Origin: Pseudomonas farsensis
GTDB lineage: Bacteria; Pseudomonadota; Gammaproteobacteria; Pseudomonadales; Pseudomonadaceae
NCBI RefSeq assembly: GCF_014268805.2
Contig: NZ_JABWRF020000001.1
Span: forward strand, 744,001 to 808,000
Length of the DNA: 64,000 nucleotides
Direction: 5' to 3'
Of this stretch, positions 29,595 to 38,154 are shown piece after piece. A program made the position numbers and the translations under genes. The first letter of the stretch is position 1, and each line of letters starts with the position of its first letter. The notes below the pieces were generated by a model. It was not told where the DNA came from. It did no database searches and saw only the letters and a list, made by a program, of their open reading frames with translations.

Positions 29595-32049
29595 ATGAAG
29601 GGAAATCGGACTCTCGAAGCGCCACGGCTGCTGGGCATTATCTGGCCGTTTGTCGCCGTTGTAGCGTTCCAGGTGCTGCTGGGCAGCCTGAGCCTTTATG
29701 CCTTGTCTGCGATGCGCGCCTATGTTGCCGGCGAGAGCCTGTGGTCCAAGGCGCAGAAAGACGCCATCTACTACCTGAGCCTGTACGCCGACGACCGCCA
29801 CCCGCTCACCTACCAGCGTTATCGCCAGGCCATTCTGGTGCCCCAGGGCGACCGCGAGCTGCGCGTTGCCCTCGATCAGCCGGTGCCCGACCTTGAGGCT
29901 GCACGCCAAGGCATCCTGCAAGGCGGCAACCACCCTGAGGATGTGGCCCGGATCATCTGGTTCTACCGCAACTTTCGCAATGTCAGCTACCTGCAGACGG
30001 CCATCGACTACTGGGACATCGGCGACGATTACCTGAGCCAGCTCGATGTGCTGGCCGGGCAGATGCGCCAGGGCTTTGCCACCGGCGCGGTCGATGCCCG
30101 CCAGGTGACCGACTGGAAGGCGCGCATCGTCGCCATCAACGACGGCGTAACGCCGGCGGCGAAAGCCTTCAGTGACGCCCTCGGTGAAGGCTCGCGGGTG
30201 CTGCTCAAGGTGCTGATGCTGACCAACCTGATCACCGCGTTGTTCTTGATTACCATGGCCTGGCGCCGCTCGAGCAAGCTGCTGGCCCAGCGCCAGGCAT
30301 TTGCCAGTGCCCTGCAAGAGGAACAGGAGCGGGCGCAGATCACGCTCGGCTCGATTGGCGATGCGGTGATCACCACCGACGTCGACGGCTGCATCGCCTA
30401 CATGAACCCAGCCGCCGAGCACCTCACCCACTGGCAGGCAGGCCAGGCCCAGGGCTTGCCGCTGTCGGCACTGTTCAGCCTGCTGGAGGAAGGCGCCGAG
30501 CGCGCAGCCCCACCTTGGTCGAGCAGGTGCTCAATGGCAGCCTCAAGGGTGGCGCCGAGCATGCCCGCTTGATCCAGCGTCTGGACGGCAGCACGGTGTC
30601 GGTCAACCTGGTCGGCTCGTCGATTCTGACCGATGGCCAGATCAGTGGCATGGTCATCGTGCTGCATGACATGACCCAGGAACGCCAGTACATCGCCAAC
30701 CTGTCATGGCAGGCGACCCATGACGCCCTGACGGGCCTGGCCAACCGCCGCGAGTTCGAATACCGCCTGGAGCAGGCGCTCAATGTGCTGTCGCGCCAGG
30801 CAGGTCGGCATTCGCTGATGTTCCTGGACCTGGACCAGTTCAAGTTGGTAAACGACACCTGTGGCCATGCAGCAGGTGATGAACTGCTGCGTCATATTTG
30901 CGCGGTGTTGCAGTCAGGCTTGCGTGAGGGCGACACCCTGGCCCGGCTGGGCGGCGATGAGTTTGGCATCCTGCTCGAAAGCTGCGCGCCCGAGCAGGCC
31001 GAGCGCATCGCCGAGCAACTGCGCCAGGCGGTGCAGAGCCTGCACTTCGTGTGGAAGGGCAGGCCGTTCGTGACCACCGTCAGCATTGGCCTGGTGCATA
31101 TTGCCCAGGCGCCGAACACGCTTGAAGCCTCGCTACGCGCCGCCGACATGGCCTGCTACATGGCCAAGGAAAGGGCCGCAACCGGGTACAGGTGTACCAC
31201 GCCGACGATAGCGAATTGTCCATGCGCTTTGGCGAAATGGCCTGGATACAACGCCTGCACGTGGCGCTGGAAGAAAACCGCTTTTGCCTCTATGCCCAGG
31301 AAATCGCGCCGTTGCGCGGGCAGGATGAAACCGGCCATATCGAGATTCTGCTACGCCTGCACGATGAAAGCGGCCGCACCATCCTGCCGGACAGTTTCAT
31401 CCCCGCTGCCGAGCGCTACGGCCTGATGACCGCGCTCGACCGTTGGGTGGTGCGCGGCGTGTTCCAGGTCATCCGGCAGTGCCTGGATGAAGGCCGTGAA
31501 GGGCCGTTGGCGGTCTGCGCGATCAACCTTTCGGGTACCAGTATTGGCGATGACAAGTTCCTTGAGTACCTGCACCGGCTGTTTGCCGAGTACGACATTC
31601 CGCCTCGCTTAATCTGTTTTGAAATAACCGAAACCAGCGCTATCGCCAATTTGGGAAGTGCGATTCGCTTTATTAATGAATTGAAAGGTTTGGGCTGCAA
31701 ATTCTCGTTGGATGACTTCTGCGCCGGGATGTCGTCATTCGCCTATTTGAAACATTTGCCTGTAGACTTCCTGAAGATCGACGGAAGTTTCGTCAAAGAC
31801 ATGCTCGACGACCCGATCAACCGGGCGATGGTCGAAGTGATCAATCACATTGGCCACGTCATGGGCAAACGGACCATTGCCGAGTTTGTCGAGACGCCGC
31901 TCATCGAGCAGGCGTTGCAGGAAATCGGCGTTGACTACGCCCAGGGCTATCTCATCGAACGCCCGCAAGTGCTTACCTGCGACAGCTTGCAGCGCCAACG
32001 GATTGCGGCGAGGCCCCTGTTACACCGGGCGCCAGGGACCTTTCGCTAA
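29595..32049 (+). CDS. Membrane PAS-GGDEF-EAL cyclic-di-GMP protein (two apparent frameshifts)
   Basis: About 818 residues after repair. A transmembrane helix at about residues 15-37, a periplasmic sensor region of about 170 residues and a second helix near 208-225 precede a PAS domain (SIGDAVITTDVDGCIAYMNP). The GGDEF domain carries the full LGGDEFG motif, so diguanylate cyclase activity is possible. The EAL domain reads EILLR in place of EALLR and DDFCAGMSSF in place of DDFGTGYSS, but keeps the key acidic residues (EITET, DDF), LKIDGSFV and QGYLIERP. Shifts are a missing base at a C4 run (30508-30511) and at an A3 run (31170-31172). This second one is the last inferred frameshift in the window. 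Target phenotype unknown. Confidence 0.88.
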
Positions 32050-32087
32050 GCTGCGCCCGGACTTCACAGGGAACCAAGGAGTCGACA

Positions 32088-32870
32088 GTGATTGATGCGT
32101 TCATAAGGATTGGACCATTGATGGATCCGGCCAGTTATCCAGACTGGGCCCAACAACTGATTAATGATTGTCGCGAAAGCAAGCGCCGGGTGGTGGAACA
32201 TGAGTTCTATCAACGCCTGCGCGACGGGCAATTGCGCCCGGCGACCATTCGCCAATACTTGATTGGTGGCTGGCCGGTGGTTGAGCAGTTCTCGCTGTAT
32301 ATGGCCCATAACCTGACCAAGACCCGCTATGGCCGCCATGCGGGCGAGGATATGGCGCGGCGCTGGTTGATGCGCAATATCCGTGTTGAACTCAACCATG
32401 CCGATTACTGGGTGCACTGGTGTCAGGCCCATGGCATTCATTTGCATGAGTTGCAGGCCCAGGAAGTACCGCCCGAGCTCAATGGCCTCAATGATTGGTG
32501 CTGGCGCGTGTGCAGTACCGAGTCGCTGGCGATTGCCATGGCTGCGACCAATTACGCCATCGAGGGCGCCACGGGTGAGTGGTCGGCGGTGGTGTGTGCG
32601 GGGGGCTACGCCGAGGGCTTCCCGGAGGAGGGGCGCAAGCGCGCGATGAAGTGGCTGAAGATGCACGCGCAGTATGACGATGCGCACCCTTGGGAGGCGT
32701 TGGAGATCATCTGTACCTTGGTTGGTGAAAACCCAACCCTGGGGCTGCGTACCGAGCTGCGGCGAGCCATTTGCAAGAGCTACGACTGCATGTTCCTGTT
32801 CCTGGAACGCTGCATGCAGACCGAGGGCCGCCAGCAAGGGCGCCTGCGCCCGGCGTTGGCGGCGGGGTAA
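32088..32870 (+). CDS. TenA-like / haem-oxygenase-fold protein
   Basis: A 260-residue all-helical protein of the TenA/PqqC/iron-containing redox enzyme superfamily. Family segments include TIRQYLIGGWPVVEQFSLYM, RVELNHADYWVHW (acidic and His residues of a possible metal site) and AATNYAIEGATGEWS. Its activity is unknown; it lacks thiamine genes around it, so a role in thiamine salvage is not supported. The GTG at 32088 has AAGGAG six bases upstream and is used here; an in-frame ATG at 32121 gives MDPASYPDW, closer to the relatives I remember. It is intact. Confidence 0.75.
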   Translation: MIDAFIRIGPLMDPASYPDWAQQLINDCRESKRRVVEHEFYQRLRDGQLRPATIRQYLIGGWPVVEQFSLYMAHNLTKTRYGRHAGEDMARRWLMRNIRVELNHADYWVHWCQAHGIHLHELQAQEVPPELNGLNDWCWRVCSTESLAIAMAATNYAIEGATGEWSAVVCAGGYAEGFPEEGRKRAMKWLKMHAQYDDAHPWEALEIICTLVGENPTLGLRTELRRAICKSYDCMFLFLERCMQTEGRQQGRLRPALAAG

Positions 32871-32890
32871 GTTACCGTGGGGATCCCCCC

Positions 32891-33086
32891 ATGGTTTTGT
32901 ACACCCCTGTTTTCGCCAGACATATCTCCTTGTGGCGAGCGGGCTTGTCCCGCGTTGGGCTGCGCAGCAGCCCTGAAAGCCAAGGGGCTGCTGCGCAGCC
33001 CAACGCGGGACAAGCCCGCTCGCCACAACTCTCTATCATTTCCCACAGGATTGGGTCCAACCAGCAATGGTGCGGTTGAGCGGGGC
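32891..33086. repeat. Long composite palindrome, copy B (44-bp perfect arms)
   Basis: Arms at 32930-32973 and 32985-33028 are perfect complements around an 11-base loop that differs from copy A. The left flank starts ATGGTTTTGTACA. The right flank CTCTATCATTTCCCACAGG and the following bases to AGCAAT are identical to copy A, and GCGGTTGAGC recurs after three variable bases. Further right (33089-33109) a small palindrome GGGCTGCATAGCAGCCC is seen. The element lies between convergent genes (TenA-like and yciK). Confidence 0.85.
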
Positions 33087-33125
33087 CTGCGATGGGCTGC
33101 ATAGCAGCCCCGGCAATCACTCACC

Positions 33126-33866
33126 TTACTGCGCGTTCAGCGCCTGGCCATTCACTGCCTTGCTATCCGGCCCCATCAAATACAGGTAAACCGGCATGAT
33201 TTCTTCAGGCAGCGGGTTGTTCTGCGGGTTCTCGCTCGGGTACGCCTGGGCGCGCATGGCGGTGCGGGTAGCGCCGGGGTTGATGCTGTTGGAGCGCACC
33301 GGCGCCACACCTTCGAGCTCGTCGGCCAAGGTCTGCATCAGGCCTTCGGTGGCGAACTTCGATACGCCGTAGGCGCCCCAGTAGGCCCGGCCCTTGCGCC
33401 CGACGCTGCTGGAGGTGAACACCACCGAGGCATCCTCGGACAGCTTGAGCAGCGGCAGCAGTGTGCTGGTCAGCATGAACGTGGCATTGACGTTGACGTG
33501 CATCACACGCATGAAGTTATCGCCCGACAACTGCTCGGTCGGCGTGCGTGGGCCGATGATCGAGGCATTGTTGAGCAGCCCGTCGAGGCGCCCGAACTGC
33601 TCCTCGATCATTACCGCCAACTCGTCGTACTGGTGGGGCAGGGCGGTTTCCAGGTTGAACGGGATCACCGCAGGCTGTGGATGGCCGGCGGCCTCGATCT
33701 GGTCGTAGACCTCGTTGAGGTTGGCTTCGGTCTTGCCCAGCAGCAGCACGGTGGCACCCAGTGCGGCATACGCCTTGGCGGCGGCAGCGCCGATGCCACG
33801 GCCGGCGCCGGTGACCAGGATGATGCGGCCTTTGAGCAGGTCGGGGCGGGCGGTGTAGTCGAACAT
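33126..33866 (-). CDS. yciK: YciK-type short-chain dehydrogenase
   Basis: An SDR oxidoreductase of 246 residues with TGAGRGIG (about residues 20-27), NNAS, the catalytic Ser in VFTSSSVG and YGVSK (Tyr and Lys). The substrate is unknown. It is the last gene of the mtaD-ubiG-mupP-yciK run on the minus strand, 55 bases after mupP. The order ubiG-mupP-yciK is conserved in pseudomonads as I recall. It is intact. Confidence 0.88.
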   Translation of the reverse strand: MFDYTARPDLLKGRIILVTGAGRGIGAAAAKAYAALGATVLLLGKTEANLNEVYDQIEAAGHPQPAVIPFNLETALPHQYDELAVMIEEQFGRLDGLLNNASIIGPRTPTEQLSGDNFMRVMHVNVNATFMLTSTLLPLLKLSEDASVVFTSSSVGRKGRAYWGAYGVSKFATEGLMQTLADELEGVAPVRSNSINPGATRTAMRAQAYPSENPQNNPLPEEIMPVYLYLMGPDSKAVNGQALNAQ

Positions 33867-33921
33867 TGAGATTTCCCTGTTTTCTCCGGGGGCTGCGGCT
33901 AACGCCTGCAGCCGTTGCAAC

Positions 33922-34599
33922 TCAGCAGCCGCACAGCGCGCTGTCGATCACCTTGCGCAGGTCCAGCGGGTGGTCCACCACCACATCTGCCCCCCAGTTG
34001 TTGGGGTTGTCCTGCGGATGAATATAGCCATAGCGCACGGCGGCGGTGCGAGTGCCGGCGTCACGCCCGGACTCGATATCGCGCAGGTCGTCACCGACGA
34101 ACAAGACGCTGGCCGGGTCCAGCTTGAGGGTGTTGCAGGCCAGGATCAGCGGCTCGGGGTCGGGCTTGCTGTTCTTCACGTGGTCCGGGCAGATCAGCAG
34201 CGCCGAGCGCTCGGCCAGGCCCAGGCGCTGCATGATCGGCTCGGCGAAGCGCAGCGGCTTGTTGGTGACCACGCCCCACAGCATATTGCCTTGCTCGATA
34301 TCGGCGAGCAGCTCGGCCATACCGTCGAACAGCTTGCTGTGCACCGCGCAGTCGTGCTGATAGCGCTCCAGGAACTCCAGGCGCAGGGCCTCGAAACCTT
34401 CGGCCTCAGGGGCCATGTCGAAGGTGGCGGCGACCATGGCGCGGGCGCCACCGGAAATCACCCCGCGAATACGCGCGTCATCGACCGCAGGCAGGCCGCG
34501 CTCGGCAAGCATCGCCTGGCAGATGGCGATGAAGTCCGGCGCGGTGTCCAGCAGCGTGCCGTCCATGTCGAAGAGTACTGCTCGAAGGCGCATGCTCAT
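33922..34599 (-). CDS. mupP: N-acetylmuramic acid 6-phosphate phosphatase MupP (HAD family)
   Basis: A HAD phosphatase of 225 residues that dephosphorylates MurNAc-6-P in the pseudomonad peptidoglycan recycling route (AnmK, MupP, AmgK, MurU), which bypasses fosfomycin-sensitive MurA. HAD motif I is [10 protein letters not shown], motif II VVTNKP, motif III K in NSKPDP, and motif [11 protein letters not shown]. Older annotation would call it phosphoglycolate phosphatase. The ubiG-mupP position matches P. putida PP_1764 from memory. The ATG overlaps the ubiG stop by four bases (ATGA), so translation is coupled. Confidence 0.88.
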   Translation of the reverse strand: MSMRLRAVLFDMDGTLLDTAPDFIAICQAMLAERGLPAVDDARIRGVISGGARAMVAATFDMAPEAEGFEALRLEFLERYQHDCAVHSKLFDGMAELLADIEQGNMLWGVVTNKPLRFAEPIMQRLGLAERSALLICPDHVKNSKPDPEPLILACNTLKLDPASVLFVGDDLRDIESGRDAGTRTAAVRYGYIHPQDNPNNWGADVVVDHPLDLRKVIDSALCGC

Positions 34600-35294
34600 T
34601 CCTCGCGCAGGGTCTGGATCATGTAGTTGACGTCAACGTCGTTGCTCAGCTTGTAGTGCTTGGTCAGCGGGTTGTAGGTCAAGCCGATGATGTCCTTCAC
34701 TTCAAGGCCGGCCACACGGCTCCAGGCGCCAAGCTCGGAAGGGCGGATGAATTTCTTGAAGTCGTGGGTACCGCGCGGCAGCATCTTGAGGATGTACTCG
34801 GCGCCGATGATGGCCAGCAAGTACGCCTTGGGGTTGCGGTTGATAGTGGAGAAGAACACCTGGCCGCCCGGCTTGACCATGCGGTAGCAGGCGCGGATTA
34901 CCGAAGACGGGTCGGGGACGTGTTCGAGCATTTCAAGGCAGGTGACCACGTCGAACTGCTCGGGCATTTCCTCGGCCAGGGCTTCGGCGGTGATCTGCCG
35001 GTACTCGACCTCGACGCCCGACTCCAACTGGTGCAGGCGGGCCACGGCCAGCGGTGCCTCGCCCATGTCGATGCCGGTGACGCTGGCGCCGCGCTGGGCC
35101 ATGGCTTCGCTGAGAATGCCGCCGCCGCAACCGACGTCCAGCACCTTCTTGCCAGCCAGGCTGACCCGCTCATCGATCCAGTTGACCCGCAGCGGGTTGA
35201 TGTCGTGCAGCGGCTTGAACTCGCTTTCGCGGTCCCACCAGCGGTGTGCCAGGGCTTCGAATTTGGCGATTTCGGCGTGGTCGACGTTGCTCAT
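34596..35294 (-). CDS. ubiG: Ubiquinone biosynthesis O-methyltransferase UbiG
   Basis: The SAM-dependent methyltransferase for both O-methylation steps of ubiquinone synthesis. It has 232 residues. SAM motif I is [13 protein letters not shown], followed by [19 protein letters not shown] and the C-terminal [13 protein letters not shown] stretch common to UbiG. The start at 35292-35294 gives [20 protein letters not shown]. It is intact and coupled to mupP. A strong hairpin lies between the mtaD stop and this gene, so ubiG may have its own promoter. Confidence 0.95.
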   Translation of the reverse strand: MSNVDHAEIAKFEALAHRWWDRESEFKPLHDINPLRVNWIDERVSLAGKKVLDVGCGGGILSEAMAQRGASVTGIDMGEAPLAVARLHQLESGVEVEYRQITAEALAEEMPEQFDVVTCLEMLEHVPDPSSVIRACYRMVKPGGQVFFSTINRNPKAYLLAIIGAEYILKMLPRGTHDFKKFIRPSELGAWSRVAGLEVKDIIGLTYNPLTKHYKLSNDVDVNYMIQTLREE

Positions 35295-35330
35295 CTGAAC
35301 AGTCCTCTGAAAGCTTCTATAAATACTGTC

Positions 35331-35358
35331 ACAGCCACACGCCAAGGCGTGTGGCTGT
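35331..35358 (-). terminator. Hairpin directly after the mtaD stop codon
   Basis: A 13-bp perfect stem (ACAGCCACACGCC and GGCGTGTGGCTGT, loop AA) starts at the base next to the mtaD stop codon and lies upstream of ubiG on the same strand. The following sequence is only mildly T-rich. It is probably a terminator or a strong attenuator separating mtaD from ubiG. Confidence 0.6.
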
Positions 35359-36693
35359 TCATTCCTGGCGCCCGGCGATGCGCGCGCCCCAGGCGCGGGC
35401 ATTGGCCGCAAGCGCCGCTTCATCCATTTGCGTCAGGTGGCGGTCCAGCAGCAAGGGCTGGCCGGCGACCCAGACGTCTTTGACGCAGTCGCGACCGGTC
35501 GCGTAGATCAATTGTGAGACCGGGTCATGCACCGGTTGTTGCAGCAGGCCCGACAAGTCGAACGCCACCACGTCGGCAGCCTTGCCGACCTCCAGCGAGC
35601 CGCATATTGCTTCAAGCCCCAGCGCCCGGGCGCCGTTGAGGGTGGCCATGCGCAAGGCGCGGTGGGCATCCAGTGCGGTGGCCGAACCTGCCACGGCCTT
35701 GGCCAGCAGGGCTGCGGTGCGGGTTTCGCCGAGCAGGTCGAGGTCGTTGTTGCTGGCCGCGCCGTCGGTGCCGACCGCCACGTTCACCCCGGCCTGCCAC
35801 AGGCGCTCCACCGGGCAGAAGCCACTGGCCAGCTTGAGGTTGCTCTCGGGGCAGTGGACCACGCTGGTGTTGCTTTCTACCAGCAGCGCCAGATCATCGT
35901 CGCTGACCTGGGTCATGTGCACGGCCTGCAGGTTGGGGCCGAGCAAGCCAAGGCGGGCGAGGCGGGCCAGTGGCCGTTCGCCGCTGTCGGCAAGTGCCTG
36001 CTCGACTTCGCCGGCAGTCTCGTGGATGTGCATATGCACCGGCGCGTCCAGCTGGTCGGCGACGATGCGGATTTTCTCAAGGCTGGCATCGCTGAGCGTG
36101 TACGGCGCATGCGGGCCAAGGGCCATGCGGATGCGTGGGTGGTCACGCAGCTCGCCAAACAGCTCGATAGCCTGGTGCAGGCCCTCATCGACGCTGGCCG
36201 CCCCAGGGATGGGGAAGTCCAGCAAGGGCGCGGCGACCTGTGCGCGGATGCCGCTTTGCTGCACGCGTTCGCAAGCGACCCGCGGGAAGAAATACATGTC
36301 GGCAAAACAGGTGATGCCGCCCTTGAGCTGCTCGGCAATGGCAAGGTCGGTGCCGTCGCTGACGAAGATTTCGTCGACCCAGCGTGCCTCGGCCGGCCAG
36401 ATGTGCTCTTTGAGCCAGGTCATCAGTGGCAGATCATCGGCAAGGCCGCGGAACAGGCTCATGGCGGCGTGGCCGTGGGCGTTGACCAGGCCCGGGGTCA
36501 GCAGGCAGCCCGGCAGCTCACGCACCTGCTGGGCCTGAGGCGCCCGTTCGCGCGGGCCCAGCCAGGCGATCTGGCCATCACTGATGCCCAGTGCGTGGCC
36601 CTCAAGCACCACGCCGGCAGGCTCGACCGGCACCAGCCATTGCGGTATCAGCAGCAGGTCGACAAGCAAGGTGGAGGTGGGCGTGCGTGGCAT
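35359..36693 (-). CDS. mtaD: 5-methylthioadenosine/S-adenosylhomocysteine deaminase (TRZ/ATZ amidohydrolase)
   Basis: A metal-dependent amidohydrolase of 444 residues. Metal ligands are seen in [22 protein letters not shown] and [13 protein letters not shown]. In pseudomonads methylthioadenosine is salvaged by deamination to methylthioinosine before phosphorolysis. The divergent mtnA next door, which acts on the resulting 5-methylthioribose 1-phosphate, supports this substrate. It is intact, starting at 36693. The two genes share a 101-bp divergent control region. Confidence 0.88.
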   Translation of the reverse strand: MPRTPTSTLLVDLLLIPQWLVPVEPAGVVLEGHALGISDGQIAWLGPRERAPQAQQVRELPGCLLTPGLVNAHGHAAMSLFRGLADDLPLMTWLKEHIWPAEARWVDEIFVSDGTDLAIAEQLKGGITCFADMYFFPRVACERVQQSGIRAQVAAPLLDFPIPGAASVDEGLHQAIELFGELRDHPRIRMALGPHAPYTLSDASLEKIRIVADQLDAPVHMHIHETAGEVEQALADSGERPLARLARLGLLGPNLQAVHMTQVSDDDLALLVESNTSVVHCPESNLKLASGFCPVERLWQAGVNVAVGTDGAASNNDLDLLGETRTAALLAKAVAGSATALDAHRALRMATLNGARALGLEAICGSLEVGKAADVVAFDLSGLLQQPVHDPVSQLIYATGRDCVKDVWVAGQPLLLDRHLTQMDEAALAANARAWGARIAGRQE

Positions 36694-36753
36694 CTACCGG
36701 GCTCGGTTGGGCGAAACGCGCAGTATACCCGAGCGTCCAGGGCGCAGGGTCGC

Positions 36754-36759
36754 TATAAT
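36754..36759 (+). promoter_or_regulatory. Possible -10 box of mtnA
   Basis: A perfect TATAAT lies 35 bases before the mtnA ATG in the short region shared with mtaD. No good -35 box is seen at the proper spacing, so this is a weak call. Confidence 0.3.
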
Positions 36760-36794
36760 CGCCGGCTTTTGATGGCTGGGTGACGGGAGTGGCG

Positions 36795-37871
36795 ATGCGC
36801 GAGCAACTATTGGCAGCGGAGACGGTGACCAGCATCGAGTGGCGTGATGGCGCGCTGCATTTGCTCGACCAGCGCCTGCTGCCGCTCGAGCAGCACTGGC
36901 TGGCCTGCACCGACGTGGCGCAGGTGGCCGAGGCCATCGGTGACATGGCCGTGCGCGGCGCCTCGGCCATTGGCATATGCGCAGCCTACGGCCTGGTGCT
37001 GGCCCTGCGTCAGCGCCTGGCCGAGGGCGATAGCTGGGAGGAGTCGCTGGAAGAGGACTTCCTGCTGCTTGGCGAAGCACGCCCAACCCCGGCCAACCTG
37101 TTCTGGGCGCTCAACCGCATGCGCGAGCGCTTGCAGCGCGTACGCCCAGGCGACGACCTGCTGGCGGTCATGGAGGCCGAGGCGGTGGCCATCCACCAGA
37201 GCGACCGTGAAGCCAACCTGACCATGGCGCAGTTTGGCCTGGAACAGATCCGCAAGCATCAAGGCAGCGAGCAGGCACTGTTGACCCACGGCAACGCTGG
37301 GGCGCTGGGCTCGGGGGGCTTCGGCACGGCGCTGGCGGTGATCCGCGCCGCCGCCATGGAAGGCATGGTCGAGCAGGTCTATGCCTGCGAGTCGCGCCCC
37401 TGGCTGCAGGGCTCGCGCCTGACCGCCTGGGAGTTGGCCGCAGACGGCGTGCCGGTGGCCATCGTCGCCGATGCCGCCGCCGGGCACCTGATGAAGACCA
37501 AAGGCATTACCTGGGTGGTGGTCGGCGTTGACTGTATCGCTGCCAATGGCGACGTGGCGGCGAAAATCGGCACTTATCAGATGGCAGTCGCTGCCATGCA
37601 CCATGGCCTGCGCTTCATGGTGGTGGCGCCGAGCAGCAGCATCGACCTGAACCTGGCCACCGGCGAGGACATCCCGCTGGAGGTGCGCGGCGAAGAAGAG
37701 TTGCTGGAAGTTGCGGGCATCCAGGTGACCGCCGATATCGAGGCGTACAACCCGGTTGTCGACGTCACTCCGGCAGACCTCATTGATGTGATCGTCACCG
37801 AAAAAGGCATCGTCGAGCGCCCGGATGCGGCCAAACTTGCCCAGCTGATGTGCCGTAAACGCCTGCACTGA
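36795..37871 (+). CDS. mtnA: Methylthioribose-1-phosphate isomerase MtnA
   Basis: It converts 5-methylthioribose 1-phosphate to the ribulose form in methionine salvage. It has 358 residues and is intact. Family features are [17 protein letters not shown] near the N-terminus, [12 protein letters not shown] (catalytic-loop region, here with N-A-G-A), and [20 protein letters not shown], which holds the catalytic Asp. The ATG at 36795 has GGGAG five bases upstream. The later Mtn enzymes are not in this window. Confidence 0.92.
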   Translation: MREQLLAAETVTSIEWRDGALHLLDQRLLPLEQHWLACTDVAQVAEAIGDMAVRGASAIGICAAYGLVLALRQRLAEGDSWEESLEEDFLLLGEARPTPANLFWALNRMRERLQRVRPGDDLLAVMEAEAVAIHQSDREANLTMAQFGLEQIRKHQGSEQALLTHGNAGALGSGGFGTALAVIRAAAMEGMVEQVYACESRPWLQGSRLTAWELAADGVPVAIVADAAAGHLMKTKGITWVVVGVDCIAANGDVAAKIGTYQMAVAAMHHGLRFMVVAPSSSIDLNLATGEDIPLEVRGEEELLEVAGIQVTADIEAYNPVVDVTPADLIDVIVTEKGIVERPDAAKLAQLMCRKRLH

Positions 37872-38154
37872 CGGCGTTTGCCAGTGGCCTGGCGCGGCCC
37901 TTGCCATGGGGGCGCGCCAAGCGGGCCGATTGCACGATGCGGCGCCTTGCCATATCTCCCATGCGGGCGGCCTTTGTGGTAACATCCGGCAGTTTCCAAG
38001 GCCGCTCGTTATCGCGGCTTTCATTGCGCAGATCCATGGCACAACTCATTGATTTGTCGTATGTCGTCGCACCCCTTCACGCTGCGGCGGCGAGCTTCGT
38101 TCGTCCCAAGTGGGATCACGCGAAGTTTCACCAGAAAAAGGAATCAGGCTTCTC

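Noticed and set aside
32088..32870. Thiaminase/thiamine salvage enzyme TenA
   Set aside because: Only the general fold is seen; no thiamine genes or TPP riboswitch are nearby, so a specific function was not assigned.
33922..34599. Phosphoglycolate phosphatase (Gph)
   Set aside because: The HAD sequence alone would allow it, but the ubiG-mupP position and pseudomonad cell-wall recycling support MupP.
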